The notes: generated by a model not told the origin, from the letters alone. Counted from the stretch's first letter, positions 47,724 through 59,110 are shown. The stretch is 64,000 bases of DNA from Brachypodium distachyon (GCF_000005505.3 NC_016131.3:23918501-23982500), one strand, 5' to 3'. Numbers and translations are program-made.

Positions 47724-48240
47724 TCAACTGTCGTCCTCCTCCATGTACTCCTTCTGGACCTCGACGTAGCCCCTGGTGATGAGATCGACGCGGATCTTGG
47801 CCAGGAAATTTCCAAAGTCGTCGTCGTTATTCTTGTTAGCCGGCTGCACTAGCTCGTCCAGTTCCTGCCTTCTCTTCTCGATCCACCCGGGCGGGAACTG
47901 CTTGCCTGGGCCGCCGCCGAGGAGTTCGTCAACGCTGGGCATTTTCTTCATGTACACTGAAGTTCTCATCTATCAAGCGAACCATGCCAGGAGCAGCCAG
48001 AGATGCAGTCTCGGGGTCGGATTGCTCCAGGACCCTGTCGACCGCCTTCTCCAGCTCCTCTGGGTTCAACGCCGCAGCCTCAGGGAATCACAGCAGTGCA
48101 CCCTTCACCCTCTCCCGCTCCCGCAGCTTCAAATTATTCACCATAGGTATCTCTTCCGAGAAAAGGTCGACCGCCATAGGCCCCCATGCAGCAACTTGTC
48201 CTTCCCACCTTAGATTCAGGGTGTTCTGCACGCTCTAGAA
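47724..48240 (-). pseudogene. Grass-type hypothetical protein, broken
   Basis: On the minus strand a coherent but broken protein reads RWEGQVAAWGPMAVDLF, VNNLKLRERERVKGALL, then TGA, FPEAAALNPEELEKAVDRV, GMVRLIDENFSVHEENAQ, a frame change near 47965, then MPSVDELLGGGPGKQFPPGW, QLDELVQPANKNNDDDFGNF and LITRGYVEVQKEYMEEDDS. Glu/Arg-rich, soluble. It resembles hypothetical grass proteins I recall only vaguely; function unknown. One in-frame stop (about 48095) and one frameshift make it a pseudogene. Confidence 0.5.
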
Positions 48241-48454
48241 CGATTCAGACGAATATGGATTTGGGCTGTATGCGGTGCCGCCTCGATCTACGTAAAGCCA
48301 GAGGCGAACCCTAGATTAAGGTAAAGGGTACTAGCTCCTACACGAGCCCTGCCGGAGTCGGATGACACCGTCGATTCCAGTCCGCCACGGACACCCCGGT
48401 TCCGATTAGTCTTGAACTTTGTTTTTTTCTTTTTTGCACCGCGGTTCAATACTT

Positions 48455-48773
48455 TTTTTTTTTAGGAAACATAGCACATATGCAAGCACTTACGTACACG
48501 CCCACGGTACACTCTCCCCTAAGAACGCACGCACGCACACCTTACCCCTATGAGCACCTCCGAGAGACTGGTCCACTGGCCGAACATCTTGAGGTGACGA
48601 AATCACTACAGACGCCTCGTAGTTGATGGTACGTCACTCCCACTGAAAGCACAACGCCGGTTAAAGCTTGGAATAAATCCAAAAAATGCGAGCACCCATG
48701 CCAAGTCCGGGACTTGAACCTGGGTGGGTTGAACCAGAAGGAACCAGCTGCGTTAGGCCCAGTTCGCAAACAG
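48455..48773 (-). mobile_element. Complete Au SINE
   Basis: tRNA-derived SINE of the Au type. Minus strand: tRNA-like head with B-box GGTTCAAGTCC (about 48708-48718), then GGATTTATTCCAAGC, CCGGCGTTGTGCTTTCAGTG, CGAGGCGTCTGTAG, CTCGGAGGTGCTCATAGGGG and GTGCGTGCGTGCG, ending in a short A tract (48452-48462 as T on plus). Flanked by direct repeats GCGGTTCAATACT (48442-48454) and GCGGTTCAGTACT (48773-48785), one mismatch. Confidence 0.92.
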
Positions 48774-48785
48774 CGGTTCAGTACT

Positions 48786-49250
48786 AGACTTCTTTGAAAC
48801 GTGCCGTCGATTCTTGATACCGCAGTACAACTACACCCCGATACAATTCAGCATAGTTTATCTCAAAAAATTAGTTAGGCAAAACAAAAGGTATGTTTCT
48901 AAAACATTGGAAGTTAAAAAATATAAAATCCCATCTGAAAAAGCTTGAAAGTTCCATCCTACAAAAATTGAAGCCCATCTAAGAATTTTGAAAGTTTTGT
49001 CAAAAATAAATAAATAGAAAGTGTGTCACACAAGCTTTGTGCAACGCGCTTGCGCTTGCGAGGACGATTCTGACCAAGCCGCTGGTCTGAATTTACAAAT
49101 TAGAAGACCATCTCAAATTTGAAATTTTCCAAACAAAAAAAAGGAGTAAAAGCTCATGTCTTAATTTTTGCCGAGGAAAGTTTAGGCTCATCTCTTTAGA
49201 AGAAATAAAGAAAAGAAAAAAAAAGAGAAGGCCCAGTAGGTACAGAGGTT
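48786..49250. other. Intergenic, nothing recognised
   Basis: AT-rich sequence without supported gene or repeat. Confidence 0.6.
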
Positions 49251-49257
49251 GCGGTCT

Positions 49258-49459
49258 ATGCCCTGTTTGGTTGGATTTAAAAGTGTTTTTGACATTTGGC
49301 TTATAAACCACAAAAACATCTATTTAGGTGCTTTTGACTTTTGACTTTTTGATTATACCATTATCTAACAATATCAAGTCAAAATCCAAACCCGAAATCA
49401 CATTAGTTGCTTTTGTGGCTTATAAATCAAAAACACTTTTAATCCCAAACAAAAAGGGC
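49258..49459. mobile_element. MITE with GCCCTGTTTGG termini
   Basis: Ends GCCCTGTTTGGTTGGATTTA and TAATCCCAAACAAAAAGGGC form an inverted repeat continuing through AAAAGTGTTTTTG/CAAAAACACTTTT and GGCTTATAA. About 200 bp, non-coding. Superfamily (Harbinger or hAT) not settled because no clear target duplication is visible. Confidence 0.65.
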
Positions 49460-51176
49460 GTCTCGGGCTCACTAGCGCGCCGCATGCTGGATCGCATCGA
49501 AACCACGGCTTACTGCATTCAGTACTTACAGTGGAGCTCCGCTAGATAGCAGTTGCAACATAAGAAATTGTTTTGCCTCTTTCTTATGGAAAAAAGAAAA
49601 CTTAGCTTCACATTCAGTGTATCCTTCAAAAAGTTGGAAATCAATATTATTCCTAAAGAATTATACTTTGCTTATTTTCTACATCTACAAGTAACTTTTT
49701 CTATAAAATTCTCAAAATCCTTTGATTTTCATGTGGAAAATCTCCAAACCAAATGAGCCCAAATCTTATACTACAGCCTACCTTTGCCCTTGGAGGGGCA
49801 GGTGATAGCTTGATTGAGGAGGAGTATACCGCTGCCCCAGGTTTGCCCCGCCCGGAGCCGTGCCCATGGAGGAGACGGCAGATTCGCTCGCTGCATCCTC
49901 CTATCGCCGCGCGCGGAAGCAACCTTCCCCTGCCGCGATGCAGGATCGCCAGGTGTTCGACCTAATGCCACGGCGTCCACGGCCGGGACACCCAGCCCTC
50001 ATTTTTATATCTCCAAGTCCCAAGAGGGAGAGCGCTGCTTGTTTATACGGAAAAGAAATTGTAGCGCGCTCATAAGCAGCATCACCGAGCTTCGACCCTA
50101 GGCAAGAATCCTGCCCCTGTACCTATCTGTCTTGCCTTTTATTTTTTGTAGTTCCCCTTCCTGCTATGTTCTTGCTCTGTTCCAATCGTGTTACACGATT
50201 CTTCATATCGTGGCATTGCAAATGCCTTGTGGGCGTGCATACTGCATACATGATAATTGCATCTGACTCTTAACGGAATTGCACAAGGTGATTAGTATTT
50301 TATAGGCAGTAGTGACTATTTCATGTTTCTTTCTTTATTTTCTTGCAGTGTCGCCTTAAGTTGTAGCTGTACCGATGTGCATCAGTTGGACTCTGCAGAA
50401 GTGGAATTGTGCGCTAAGTTCTGTCACTTGAGCTTTTGCCATCTTGTGTGTGGGCCAGATTAATATTTAACAGACGAAAAGCATCATCTCTAAACAGAAA
50501 ATGAATCACAAGAATCTCTTCTTCTACTTCTTTAATAGGTTGCAGGTTCTTGTTGGCCAAACAGGTCACTGCAATGTCATTGGGTTTCCTTTTTCTGCTC
50601 ATTCAATCTTGCATCCCAAACATGTGCTTCCAACAACTAGACCCGAAGATCGAATACATTTCTATGTATAATGCCAGAAAATCATGACAAAATATTGCAC
50701 CATATGGAGGACTTATACATCATGTTTGTTAACTTGAAAGATTAAACTCTGAAACTAAGATGGAAACATTCAGGGACGGAGCCAGGAAATAGAAGTACAT
50801 GTGAGGTACCTCAGGGGCCAAATAATAGGAACTAGAGTTCATGCCGAAATGTTAGTAAAATTACAGGTGAAGAAGTCTCATGACACTAGATACTAATGAC
50901 CAGATTTTTCTTTTCAAGGACTTGCACACAGCTAAGTCCTGTTTTTTTGTATGGTATTTCTGTAATCATGCTTACATCGGTGAACCAAATAAAAGAATGT
51001 GGAATGCCAAATGACCGTAATGGAGTTCTGATCTGCTTCTTGCAATGAAAATAATGGGCTGGGTTATTTTGGCAAAAGGTTCAGTACCACACCAGCAGAA
51101 CTAATTTAGTAAGTTTCCACTTGAAGCTTATTGGCGTCTCCTTCAAGTGGAGAACACAAACAGCTCCATATCAAAG
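49460..51176. promoter_or_regulatory. Upstream region of the Sec14-like gene
   Basis: Contains a GC-rich patch at about 49850-50100 with an ATG-started frame (METETADS-like, about 49866) ending near a possible donor; it could be a 5'UTR exon but has no recognisable content. 50100-51140 looks like intron or promoter. A fragment starting CAGGGACGGAGCCAGGAA (about 50772) resembles ends of the hAT-like elements near 2713 and 7800. Confidence 0.3.
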
Positions 51177-54100
51177 ATGAGCTTCAGGTCTATTGAGCAG
51201 TTACTTAGGAGGAACAGCAAGACCAAAATTTCTCAGAGTATTGCCACTGGGATTCATGACCAGAAAGAAGAGAAATCTGTGCAATCCTTGAGGGAGTCAC
51301 TTCTTGCAAGCAACCAGCTCCCAGAGAAATTTGATGACTACCATGTCTTACTACGGTATGCAAATTTTATCCATTTCCTGAAACTATGTTGTATATCCAC
51401 GCCAAAATTATCCACGTAAAATACAGGATATTTTACACCTCAACTGTTAGGAGATCAGACGCATTCTGATTTTTGCAATGAAGATGAACTTTAACTGATT
51501 GCTATCTTCATCATGTAGCTTTTTGAGAATGAGAGGATTTGATGTGTTAAAGGCAAAAGCAACTTTCTTGAATATGCTAAAATGGCGTGAAGATTTTGCT
51601 GTCGATGCCATTGCAAAGGTATGCCATAGTTATTGTCTGTATACATTATGCGGGTAGTTTGTTCAAAGAGTCGTAAATTTTCTTGTACCTTTCTAAATTT
51701 CATTCCAATCAATAAAAATTAAATTTTGGAATTCCACAACATTATTGTTATCTGATTGAAATATTAAGGGCAAATGGTGTTTCCGTGTCACAGGATTTTA
51801 AAGTTGAGGAGTATGATGCATTAAAACGATGCTATCCTCATGGATTTCATGGAGTTGACAAATTTGGAAGGCCGTTATACATTGAAAGGATTGGCCTGGT
51901 GGATCTCAATAAGCTCATGCAAGTGATGAGTATTGATCGATATGTAAAATATCATATATCAGAACAAGAGAAAACTATATCGTTGAGATATCCTGCTTGC
52001 TCTCTTGCCGCAAAGAAGCACATATCCTCGACAACGGCAATATTAGACGTGAAAGGATTGGTGAGTTTCTATCTGTGGAATCTTCCTGCTAGTGATATAT
52101 ATTAAGTGCATTTATTGAGTTTCTCTCTGTGGAATCTTCCTGGTTCAACCATTTCTTCTTTCCGTAAAACTGAGGCCAAGCTTTTCTCTTGGAAGCAGGT
52201 AATGAAACTGATGTGGTTACCTTGTAAATAGGTCCATCCTTAAGGACCTTCCTATATCAAGTTGCTTTTACTGTAAGAATGTATGGATACAGCAAGAATG
52301 TACATTCATGGAACTATCATATGCCAAATATGTCAAGTGTTAAGTGATCTTTCATTTCGACTTTCCTGTTTTTTCAGGGCATGAACAACTTTTCAAAAGC
52401 TGCACGGGAGATGTTCATAGAAATTCAGAAGATCGACAGCAATTACTATCCAGAGGTAACATCTAGTCTTGTTAGAGAAGGCCTTGTTGGACCCTGAACT
52501 AGCTTGGGGTGACTAAAAACCTGAACTTCAATACTGTTTGTTAAAAGCCTGTATGTATAAAACAGTTTGTTTTAAACCCTGAGGTGGTTTTGCTATATGG
52601 TGGGGTGCGATGTAAGCTGCATCGGTCTGTCGGCATATCAGCATAGGTGACAATGGCAGTCCTGTGGCATCCCAGGATGATCACCGAATAGGTGCTTTTT
52701 CATGGCATGGGTGGGACGGAATGCTGCCACAAAACCACGAAATCCTCAATGATGGAACCGAGAGGTTGAAGGGATCCACAAAAGCACTAATTAAGGAATT
52801 CTACAATTTTTCTTTTTCAAGAAAACACATAATTTTGTGTCTAAATGCATTAATGGATAGAAAAGTTTACATGCTACATGTAGGCGAAACATCCTCAATG
52901 AACTCATCTAATTCCTATGTGCGAGGAGTAAGATTAATACATTATGGTCGTTATTGGCATAATAACATCCTGCTTTTACTTTTTCTCATGGTTTGACTTT
53001 AATTTAACCGTCCTCATTAGGATTTCTGGATCTTTCATGTTCCTGCGAAACAAACAATCAAGTTGACAAAATTCCTTTTTTGCGTGATCTTCTATTTTGC
53101 ACATGCATTCCTATCATACTCTTGTGTCTTTCCTATTCCTTCGTTTCCAGAATCCTGCCAATCAAACGGGACATTCATATGGTCTTCATTTCTGGTACAG
53201 ACATTAAACCAACTTTACATAATCAATGCTGGTTCTGGATTTAGAGCACTGTGGAAAGTTCTTAAAGCATTTATGGAGGCAAGGACTTTAGCAAAGATTC
53301 AGGTAGCACATGCTTTCTTTACGTGCTGATTGTTGTTGTAGGGGGAAATAGATTGAATATTTTTCTTACTTCTATGCTGCATGTTAGGTTTTGGGGACCA
53401 ATTACCTTAGCACAATACTACAAACTATTGAGCCAAGGTAAAGTGCATCAAGTCATAAATCACTTTTGCATATTTAGCAGATTTATCATTTGCTCCTTCC
53501 TGCAGCAATTTACCCGATTTTTTGGGTGGGACATGTACTTGTTCTGCAACTGGAGGGTGCTTGCTCCAAGATAAAGGGCCTTGGACTGACACAAGAATTA
53601 TTCATGCTTCTGAGGTGAGGTATGGTGATCCTTTTAGAGTCATGTGAAATTATCTAGGAAGCATAATTTATTAAGGAGTTCCTTTACTCCATTATTTTTA
53701 TTGTTGGGAATACAATTGTACTTACCTAAGAAGTCTTTGTAAAGTAGGGAATCTTTCAATGAGATGACTTATGTAATTGCATGTTCACTATCTAGTTATT
53801 ACTGCTCTTGGCAACTTTAGCCTCAGCAGAGTGAAGCCTCCTTGGGTTCTCCAGCAGGGAGGCTACATTATTGATGTTTGGTCAGCAGCTATTTGATATG
53901 CCAGCATTATGATTTTTGATTTCAAGTATAATGGACTAGGTACTTCATGAGTGTTCAATTCATAATCTTAAACTTCCACAAAAATATACTGTCCTGTCTT
54001 ATAAGAAAATAAGGTTTCCTTTTTCTTTGTGCGTGTTTTCCTTTGCTCTAAAGAAAAATGATTATACATAAAGCAGTTTTCTCAAAAAGAGAACATATAC

Positions 54101-55165
54101 GAGAGAAAATAAATTTGTCACATCTGAAAAACTTAAAGGTGCACCAGGGAGCACTTGCTACCCGGTAAAAAAAGATATTTTATGGAATGTATGACACCTT
54201 TTTAGCTTTCAAGTTTTTTTAATTAAATGTACTGTTTGACATGCTCCAGGGGGTAAAATCTTCTTCTCTCCATCACATCTTCATTTTATCTATCTATTGA
54301 TCTTCCTTTTGCGCTTTCTCCTCCAAGAAGAATTATGGATTCTTAATATTTTATTTGCAGGAGCCTTCAGCAAGACATGTGGATCCAACTTCTGGTAAGA
54401 AGCGTACTCTTGGAATGCTGTTAGAGGATAACAAGGTCTGTCAATTTTACGCACTGAGATTGGTTTCTTATTTCAACTTCTTTTATACTGTCAATTGTAT
54501 CTATCTTCATTGTAACATGTTCTTTTATACTGTCAATCTTATTTACTGAAATTTTGTTTCTGTCCTTGTGAACATCCATTTAATAAATCGGAACAGCATG
54601 TGATAGCACATAACATAGCATGCAAAAAATAAATTTTAAAAGTTTTTCTATGGCTGTGAACCAATAGTACAGTTACACTTGGGAATTCAAATGAGAAGAT
54701 GTTACTTGCATATCTTTCAAATTAGTAGTTTTGCCTGATAGTCAAACTATCATTCCAAAACCTGAATGGAACAGGTTCGTGATGAGATGAGTGAAAATAT
54801 TCAGCAGAATCCAGTCAATGAGCAGATATTCGGGAAGATACAGGAACTTGAAGATTGTGCTGTTCAGACGAAGGAGGTGAGAAAAGACACTTGACTAAAG
54901 AAATTATAGCCTAAGCAATCTCCAGATCAGCTGAGTGATTTTTCTTTGTATGTTCAGGTCCTAGAGACGCTAATATGTAAGCAGAAAGAACTTGCAATTC
55001 ACATTTTACAGCTGAGGAAACTCCTAGGGTAAGAATGACATCTGCCTTCTTCATTTCTCTAATTACAGGTTGTGATTCCTTTTCAAAATGATGGACATAA
55101 TAATATATGTGTCCTTTTCTTGTTAATACAGGGATGAGGCCCATGCAGAGAAGAAACAAGAGTAA
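51177..55165 (+). CDS. Sec14-like phosphatidylinositol transfer protein (SFH type)
   Basis: Binds and exchanges phosphatidylinositol/phosphatidylcholine and supports phosphoinositide signalling at membranes. Exons 51177-51355, 51519-51618, 51794-52060, 52378-52455, 53201-53302, 53388-53437, 53506-53614, 54361-54435, 54775-54876, 54958-55028, 55132-55165 join in frame to 388 residues. CRAL-TRIO N domain: [21 protein letters not shown]; lipid-binding lobe: [38 protein letters not shown] and [18 protein letters not shown] short coiled coil ends the protein; no nodulin domain. ATG 51177 starts [10 protein letters not shown]; an upstream 5' exon is possible. The donor after 54435 is GTCTGT, a weak context. 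The last sense codon and stop lie inside an inserted MULE; the older reading frame resumes after it and ends with TGA at 55748-55750. Confidence 0.9.
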
Positions 55166-55702
55166 AATACACCACTAGTCCATGAACTTGGCAAAAATGA
55201 ACATTTTAGTTCACGAACTCGAAAAATGCACACTTAAATCCCTAAATTGGGACTATTGTGTCACTTTAGTCCAAAAATGGTTCATTGAGGCTTAAATATG
55301 CCACGTGGCCGCCACGTCGGCTTCGTCCAGGACCGCGGACTGCTACTCAATTTTCTCAGGATTTTTTTTTTGCAAAATCACCATGCCCGAGCCGCTCGGG
55401 AGGGGCAAGGCGGCCCCGCCCAGATGGGGATCTTGGGGCCCTGAGAATCACGCCGTTGCAGCCGCGGCCTCACCTAAGGTTGTTATCAAGCCCGCAATGC
55501 TCAATTTTGACGAGAGGACGCCATTGAAGGGGTCGCCGAAGCCGACTTGGTGTCCACGTGGCATGATTAAGCCTCGTCGAACCCTTTTTGGACTAAAGTG
55601 ACACGGTAGTCCCAGTTTAGGGGTTTAAGTGTGTGTTTTATGAGTTCGTGGACTAAAGTGTTCATTTTTGCCGAGTTCGTGGACTAATGCCGTATTTTAC
55701 TC
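55160..55702. mobile_element. MULE with long TIRs in the last exon of the Sec14-like gene
   Basis: 543 bp flanked by a perfect 9-bp duplication AAGAAACAA (55151-55159, 55703-55711). Terminal inverted repeats of about 150 bp start GAGTAAAATAC and include GGCAAAAATGAACA, ACTTTAGTCCA and GCCACGTGG. The GC-rich interior (about 55320-55550) has an open frame reading MPEPLGRGKAAPPRWGSWG and AMLNFDERTPLKGSPKP, possibly captured host coding sequence. No transposase. Confidence 0.93.
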
Positions 55703-55750
55703 AAGAAACAAAGTATCCAAACCGAACAAAGTATCCAAACCTTGGAGTGA

Positions 55751-57989
55751 AAAGGGAAAAAATGACCTCACTGTATTTTAGTAACCTCCCATGCATGCAG
55801 GAACCTATCAGCTGCCCTGTAGGAACCTTACCAGGCATGTAGCAAATTCCTTAGCTCATCCTGTTAAATATGAAATTCAGTGTTTTTCTACCCACAAAAA
55901 AGAAAATAAAAGAATAAGTGTTTTTCTTGCATATATGATGACTACTGATGTACCACGCCCTTAAAAGAAAAGAGCTGTAATTTACCCTTCTCTAGTTATC
56001 ATGAACAAATTCCCATATTGAATTTACCTTCTGTGTTACTTCTGGCAAAGATCTACCACCTGAGTTTGTTTTTTCGGCTGTTGAGGCTGCAAGGTCTAGG
56101 TACTTTTTTTGCGGGTATCTAGGTACGATTTTAGTAGGATGCTAATTACCATGCCTTGTGTGCCATGGTCAATGGATTCTAATGTGATTTGGTGGATAGT
56201 ACTAAAATCTTACCTTCAAGCATATATACTGCAGAATTTGAGCAGTAGTTTTGTTCTGAAAGAGTGACGTATCTGTTTCGTCCTCGGAGTCTCGTGGGAG
56301 TGCTATGTAATCCCTTTTTTCTTCGTGTTGGCAGACACAAACTTCAAACCTATGTACTCTTGTTTTGTCTGTGTATTAGTTTGTCTTTTTGAACATATAC
56401 AAGGATGGAAAATACGAGTTGTTTATCAGTCTCAAGCATCCTACGTCTATCGCATGACTCCGAGATAAAAAAAGAGTTTTAGTATCCCGCAGCAAGGGAA
56501 TTAGTTAGAGGAACCATTTCATTAAATCTTAGGCCAACTAATCTTGCTTTCTCAGATGACTTTAATAATGTTTAAAACCTTTGTGGGAATGCTTGGGTTG
56601 GCGATGTATGATCTTTTTTGTTGATTGATAATTTTATAAACACTTTGGGCAATCTAGTTAGTATGAGTATAATGAGTTCAACAAAGGATATCATCCATTT
56701 GACCAATTGAAAAATAAATCGGTTAGCTTCGTATCCGAAGAGTTGAATCAAAATGTCAGTGTTTCATCTTTTAAGCCAGAGTTGCTCTTTACCTTGGCAT
56801 GGATATGAAAGTATTATTATACTTGTAATCTTCGGTCTACCGGTGTTTTACAAGTATCCCGACATAGGGTATATTTACATGGTTTTGTGTGGCCTTCCCA
56901 CCCACCGACCCCACCTCCAACGTCGTCTACTCCACCGGCCTCTTTCTCTCTACCGATGTTTGAGTGTCTGGGACCGAACGACATGTGAAAAGGAAGGAGA
57001 GAAGTGAGGAGAATAAGGAAGAAAAGGAGGGAGAGTGCGTCTAGCGGTTCGTAATGGGTTTAGAATGATTAATGACAAAATGGTTAAGAAACTAATGGTT
57101 CACTAAGTGTTTACATATGAATAGTTCCCATGGAGCTTTAGTTTAACCAGCATAGATGAATCCTAAAAATTGAAATGTGCAAGAAAGTTTGAAGCATCAA
57201 GATTAAGGATATTTCAGACGGCTTTGGTAAAGATAATAAAGATGTTTCGGCAAAGCAAAGCTTCACATTGAGTATAGACAACTAGACAAGGAATACTATT
57301 AAGAGGGGTTGAGAAATGAAGCTAGTAATGTGAACTTGCTTGTCGCTCAACTTAGGTTAAATCCAATCCTTTGAAATCTCTTATGTGCTTCATGGTAACA
57401 ACGTCGGAAGTGTTGAGTTTGAGTCGGCGGCACTATGGCTTGATTCACGATGTGAAAATTTAGGGGACTTAGAGAATTCTATGATCCCCTGCTATTTGCA
57501 GCAAAATCACGTTTGAAGTCGGAATCACCGAGTTTGTTATCGCCACTGCAGGTTTCCTATTTAGGTCAAAGCCCTTGTGTTTCTTGGTTCTGAGTTGCGC
57601 TTCAAATTGGAATGTTTCAGTTCCTTGTTTCTCCTATTTAGCTTCCTCGAGATTTGCGGTATGTCTGAGTTGTATCATGGCATCACTGGTTTCCTATTCG
57701 GGAGGAATTAAGAGAGACCCTCGCTTGCTTGTACTTGGTGCCTAAGTGTTAACTAGGTTGGGCTTGATGCCTAAGCGTTTGAAATCTCAAGAGTTCATTG
57801 TCGGACGTCATTTTTCTGTTCGATCTGTTTCCTGCGAAATTGTTGAACAAACCGGAGGGGTTAGGCTTCGTGTGGTCAAACCAGGGCCGGTCGTGACATA
57901 TTGGAGGCCCGGGTCAAGAAGATAGTTCAAGCATGCATTGTACCATACACTGATACACATAAGTTTCGATCGTGTATACAAGGCGTGTT
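55751..57989. other. 3' flank and intergenic
   Basis: 3'UTR of the Sec14-like gene, then AT-rich DNA with no supported gene. Tiny poly(A)-tailed insertions lie at 55890-55916 and 56104-56117. Confidence 0.6.
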
Positions 57990-58748
57990 CTCCCTCCATT
58001 TTTATATAAGACGTGTATGCTTATGCGCGAATATTAACGCAACTCCATCAGAGACGCACCGCACGCACATGTCTAGGGCACCCATGGTCTCCGGCATGGC
58101 AATTGCCATTTAATGCCTCGTCCGTGAGCATGCATGTAATCTGGAACTGCTAAATTAATCTCCACGGGGGCAACGATGTGATTTTTCAACAGTTAGCACA
58201 GCGCGTGGACAGATTAGTTCGCATGGACAACATCGCGCGCCTTATATTTAGGAAATTAGCTATGAAAAATATTATGGTTTTACATTTAGCGCCGGCTTCC
58301 TCCAGATGCTATAGACGTTATAGCGCGCGCTATTTCAAATAGCGTTTTGCAGAAAAAATGAATCAAATATAGCCCAAAATTAAAGGTTTCAGCATAACAA
58401 CGTACTAAAAAGTTCTTCAATCATTACAAGACCAAGTCAATGACATAAACATAGATTTGAAGCAAAATTGAAGCACTGAAGGTGTCGCCGTTGGTGGCGA
58501 GCTGGAGGAAAGGCGGCTTGTTGCAAGCTGGAGGAAGGAGTCGTTGCCCCCGCTGCCGGTCACGAGCTGTAGGATCTGCCCCTCCTCCGTCCCCATGGTG
58601 GAGCCATTTGGGTCTGAGAGACTGAGACGAGAAATTTTGAGCCTTGTCTTTAGACCGGCATGGTACTATTTGGATTTTGGAAGCGAGGAAATAGCGCGCT
58701 ATTTAAAACCATGAAAAATATACGCCTTATATATAAAAAAGGAGGGAG
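57990..58748. mobile_element. CTCCCTCC-ended MITE with a nested insertion
   Basis: Ends CTCCCTCCATTTTTATATAA (57990) and TTATATATAAAAAAGGAGGG (to 58748) are inverted repeats followed inward by GACGTGTAT and ATACGCC. Another element is nested at 58274-58712; without it the host element is about 310 bp. Confidence 0.65.
58274..58712. mobile_element. Nested DNA element with ATGGTTTTA termini
   Basis: Ends ATGGTTTTACATTTAGCGCC and GCGCGCTATTTAAAACCAT, inverted with one small gap. Flanked by GAAAAATAT on both sides (58264-58272, 58713-58721), a 9-bp duplication (left copy one T short of the edge). Non-coding, about 440 bp; hAT or MULE type. The interior repeats AGCGCGCTATTT-like words. Confidence 0.65.
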
Positions 58749-58854
58749 TACTATTAATTATCGATTCTTAGATCATATAATTTATATATCAGCTCGTCTG
58801 TCACCCATCATTTGAGCATAGAATTGTATAATTCATTTTGAATTCCAAAAAACA

Positions 58855-59110
58855 ATTTGTTTGGTTGGCACGGAATTAGCCACAGGAATCCAATCTCAAA
58901 TTCCATAGAATCACACTATAACTAGTCTCAATTACTCTCTAAAAGCCATCATTTCTCTAGAATTGTCTCGCACTCTTCAATTCCATGTGGTAGACAAACA
59001 TGGTTTTTCAACCTGGAATTCAAATTCAACCAAATATAATCCTATCAAAAATTGGATTTCATTTCATTTTGATCAAATGAAATGAATTCTTGGTTGCCAA
59101 ACGAGTTGCA
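58855..59110. mobile_element. Probable MITE upstream of LUC7-like gene
   Basis: Outer words TGTTTGGTTGGCACGGAATT and GAATTCTTGGTTGCCAAACGA are inverted, with AATTCCA/TGGAATT repeats inside. AT-rich and non-coding. Family and target duplication not determined. Confidence 0.5.

Noticed and set aside
48700..48725. tRNA-like B-box on the minus strand
   Set aside because: It belongs to the Au SINE head; no complete cloverleaf or anticodon arm can be formed around it. The same applies at 9738-9750.
49866..50075. ATG-started frame as first coding exon of the Sec14-like gene
   Set aside because: No homology to known Sec14 N-termini and no splice connection that I could support; the gene has its own good ATG at 51177.
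52550..53000. Short transposon-like text in Sec14-like intron 4 (AACCTGAACT, AACCCTGAGG)
   Set aside because: Resembles MULE-end wording, but no opposite end or target duplication could be found.
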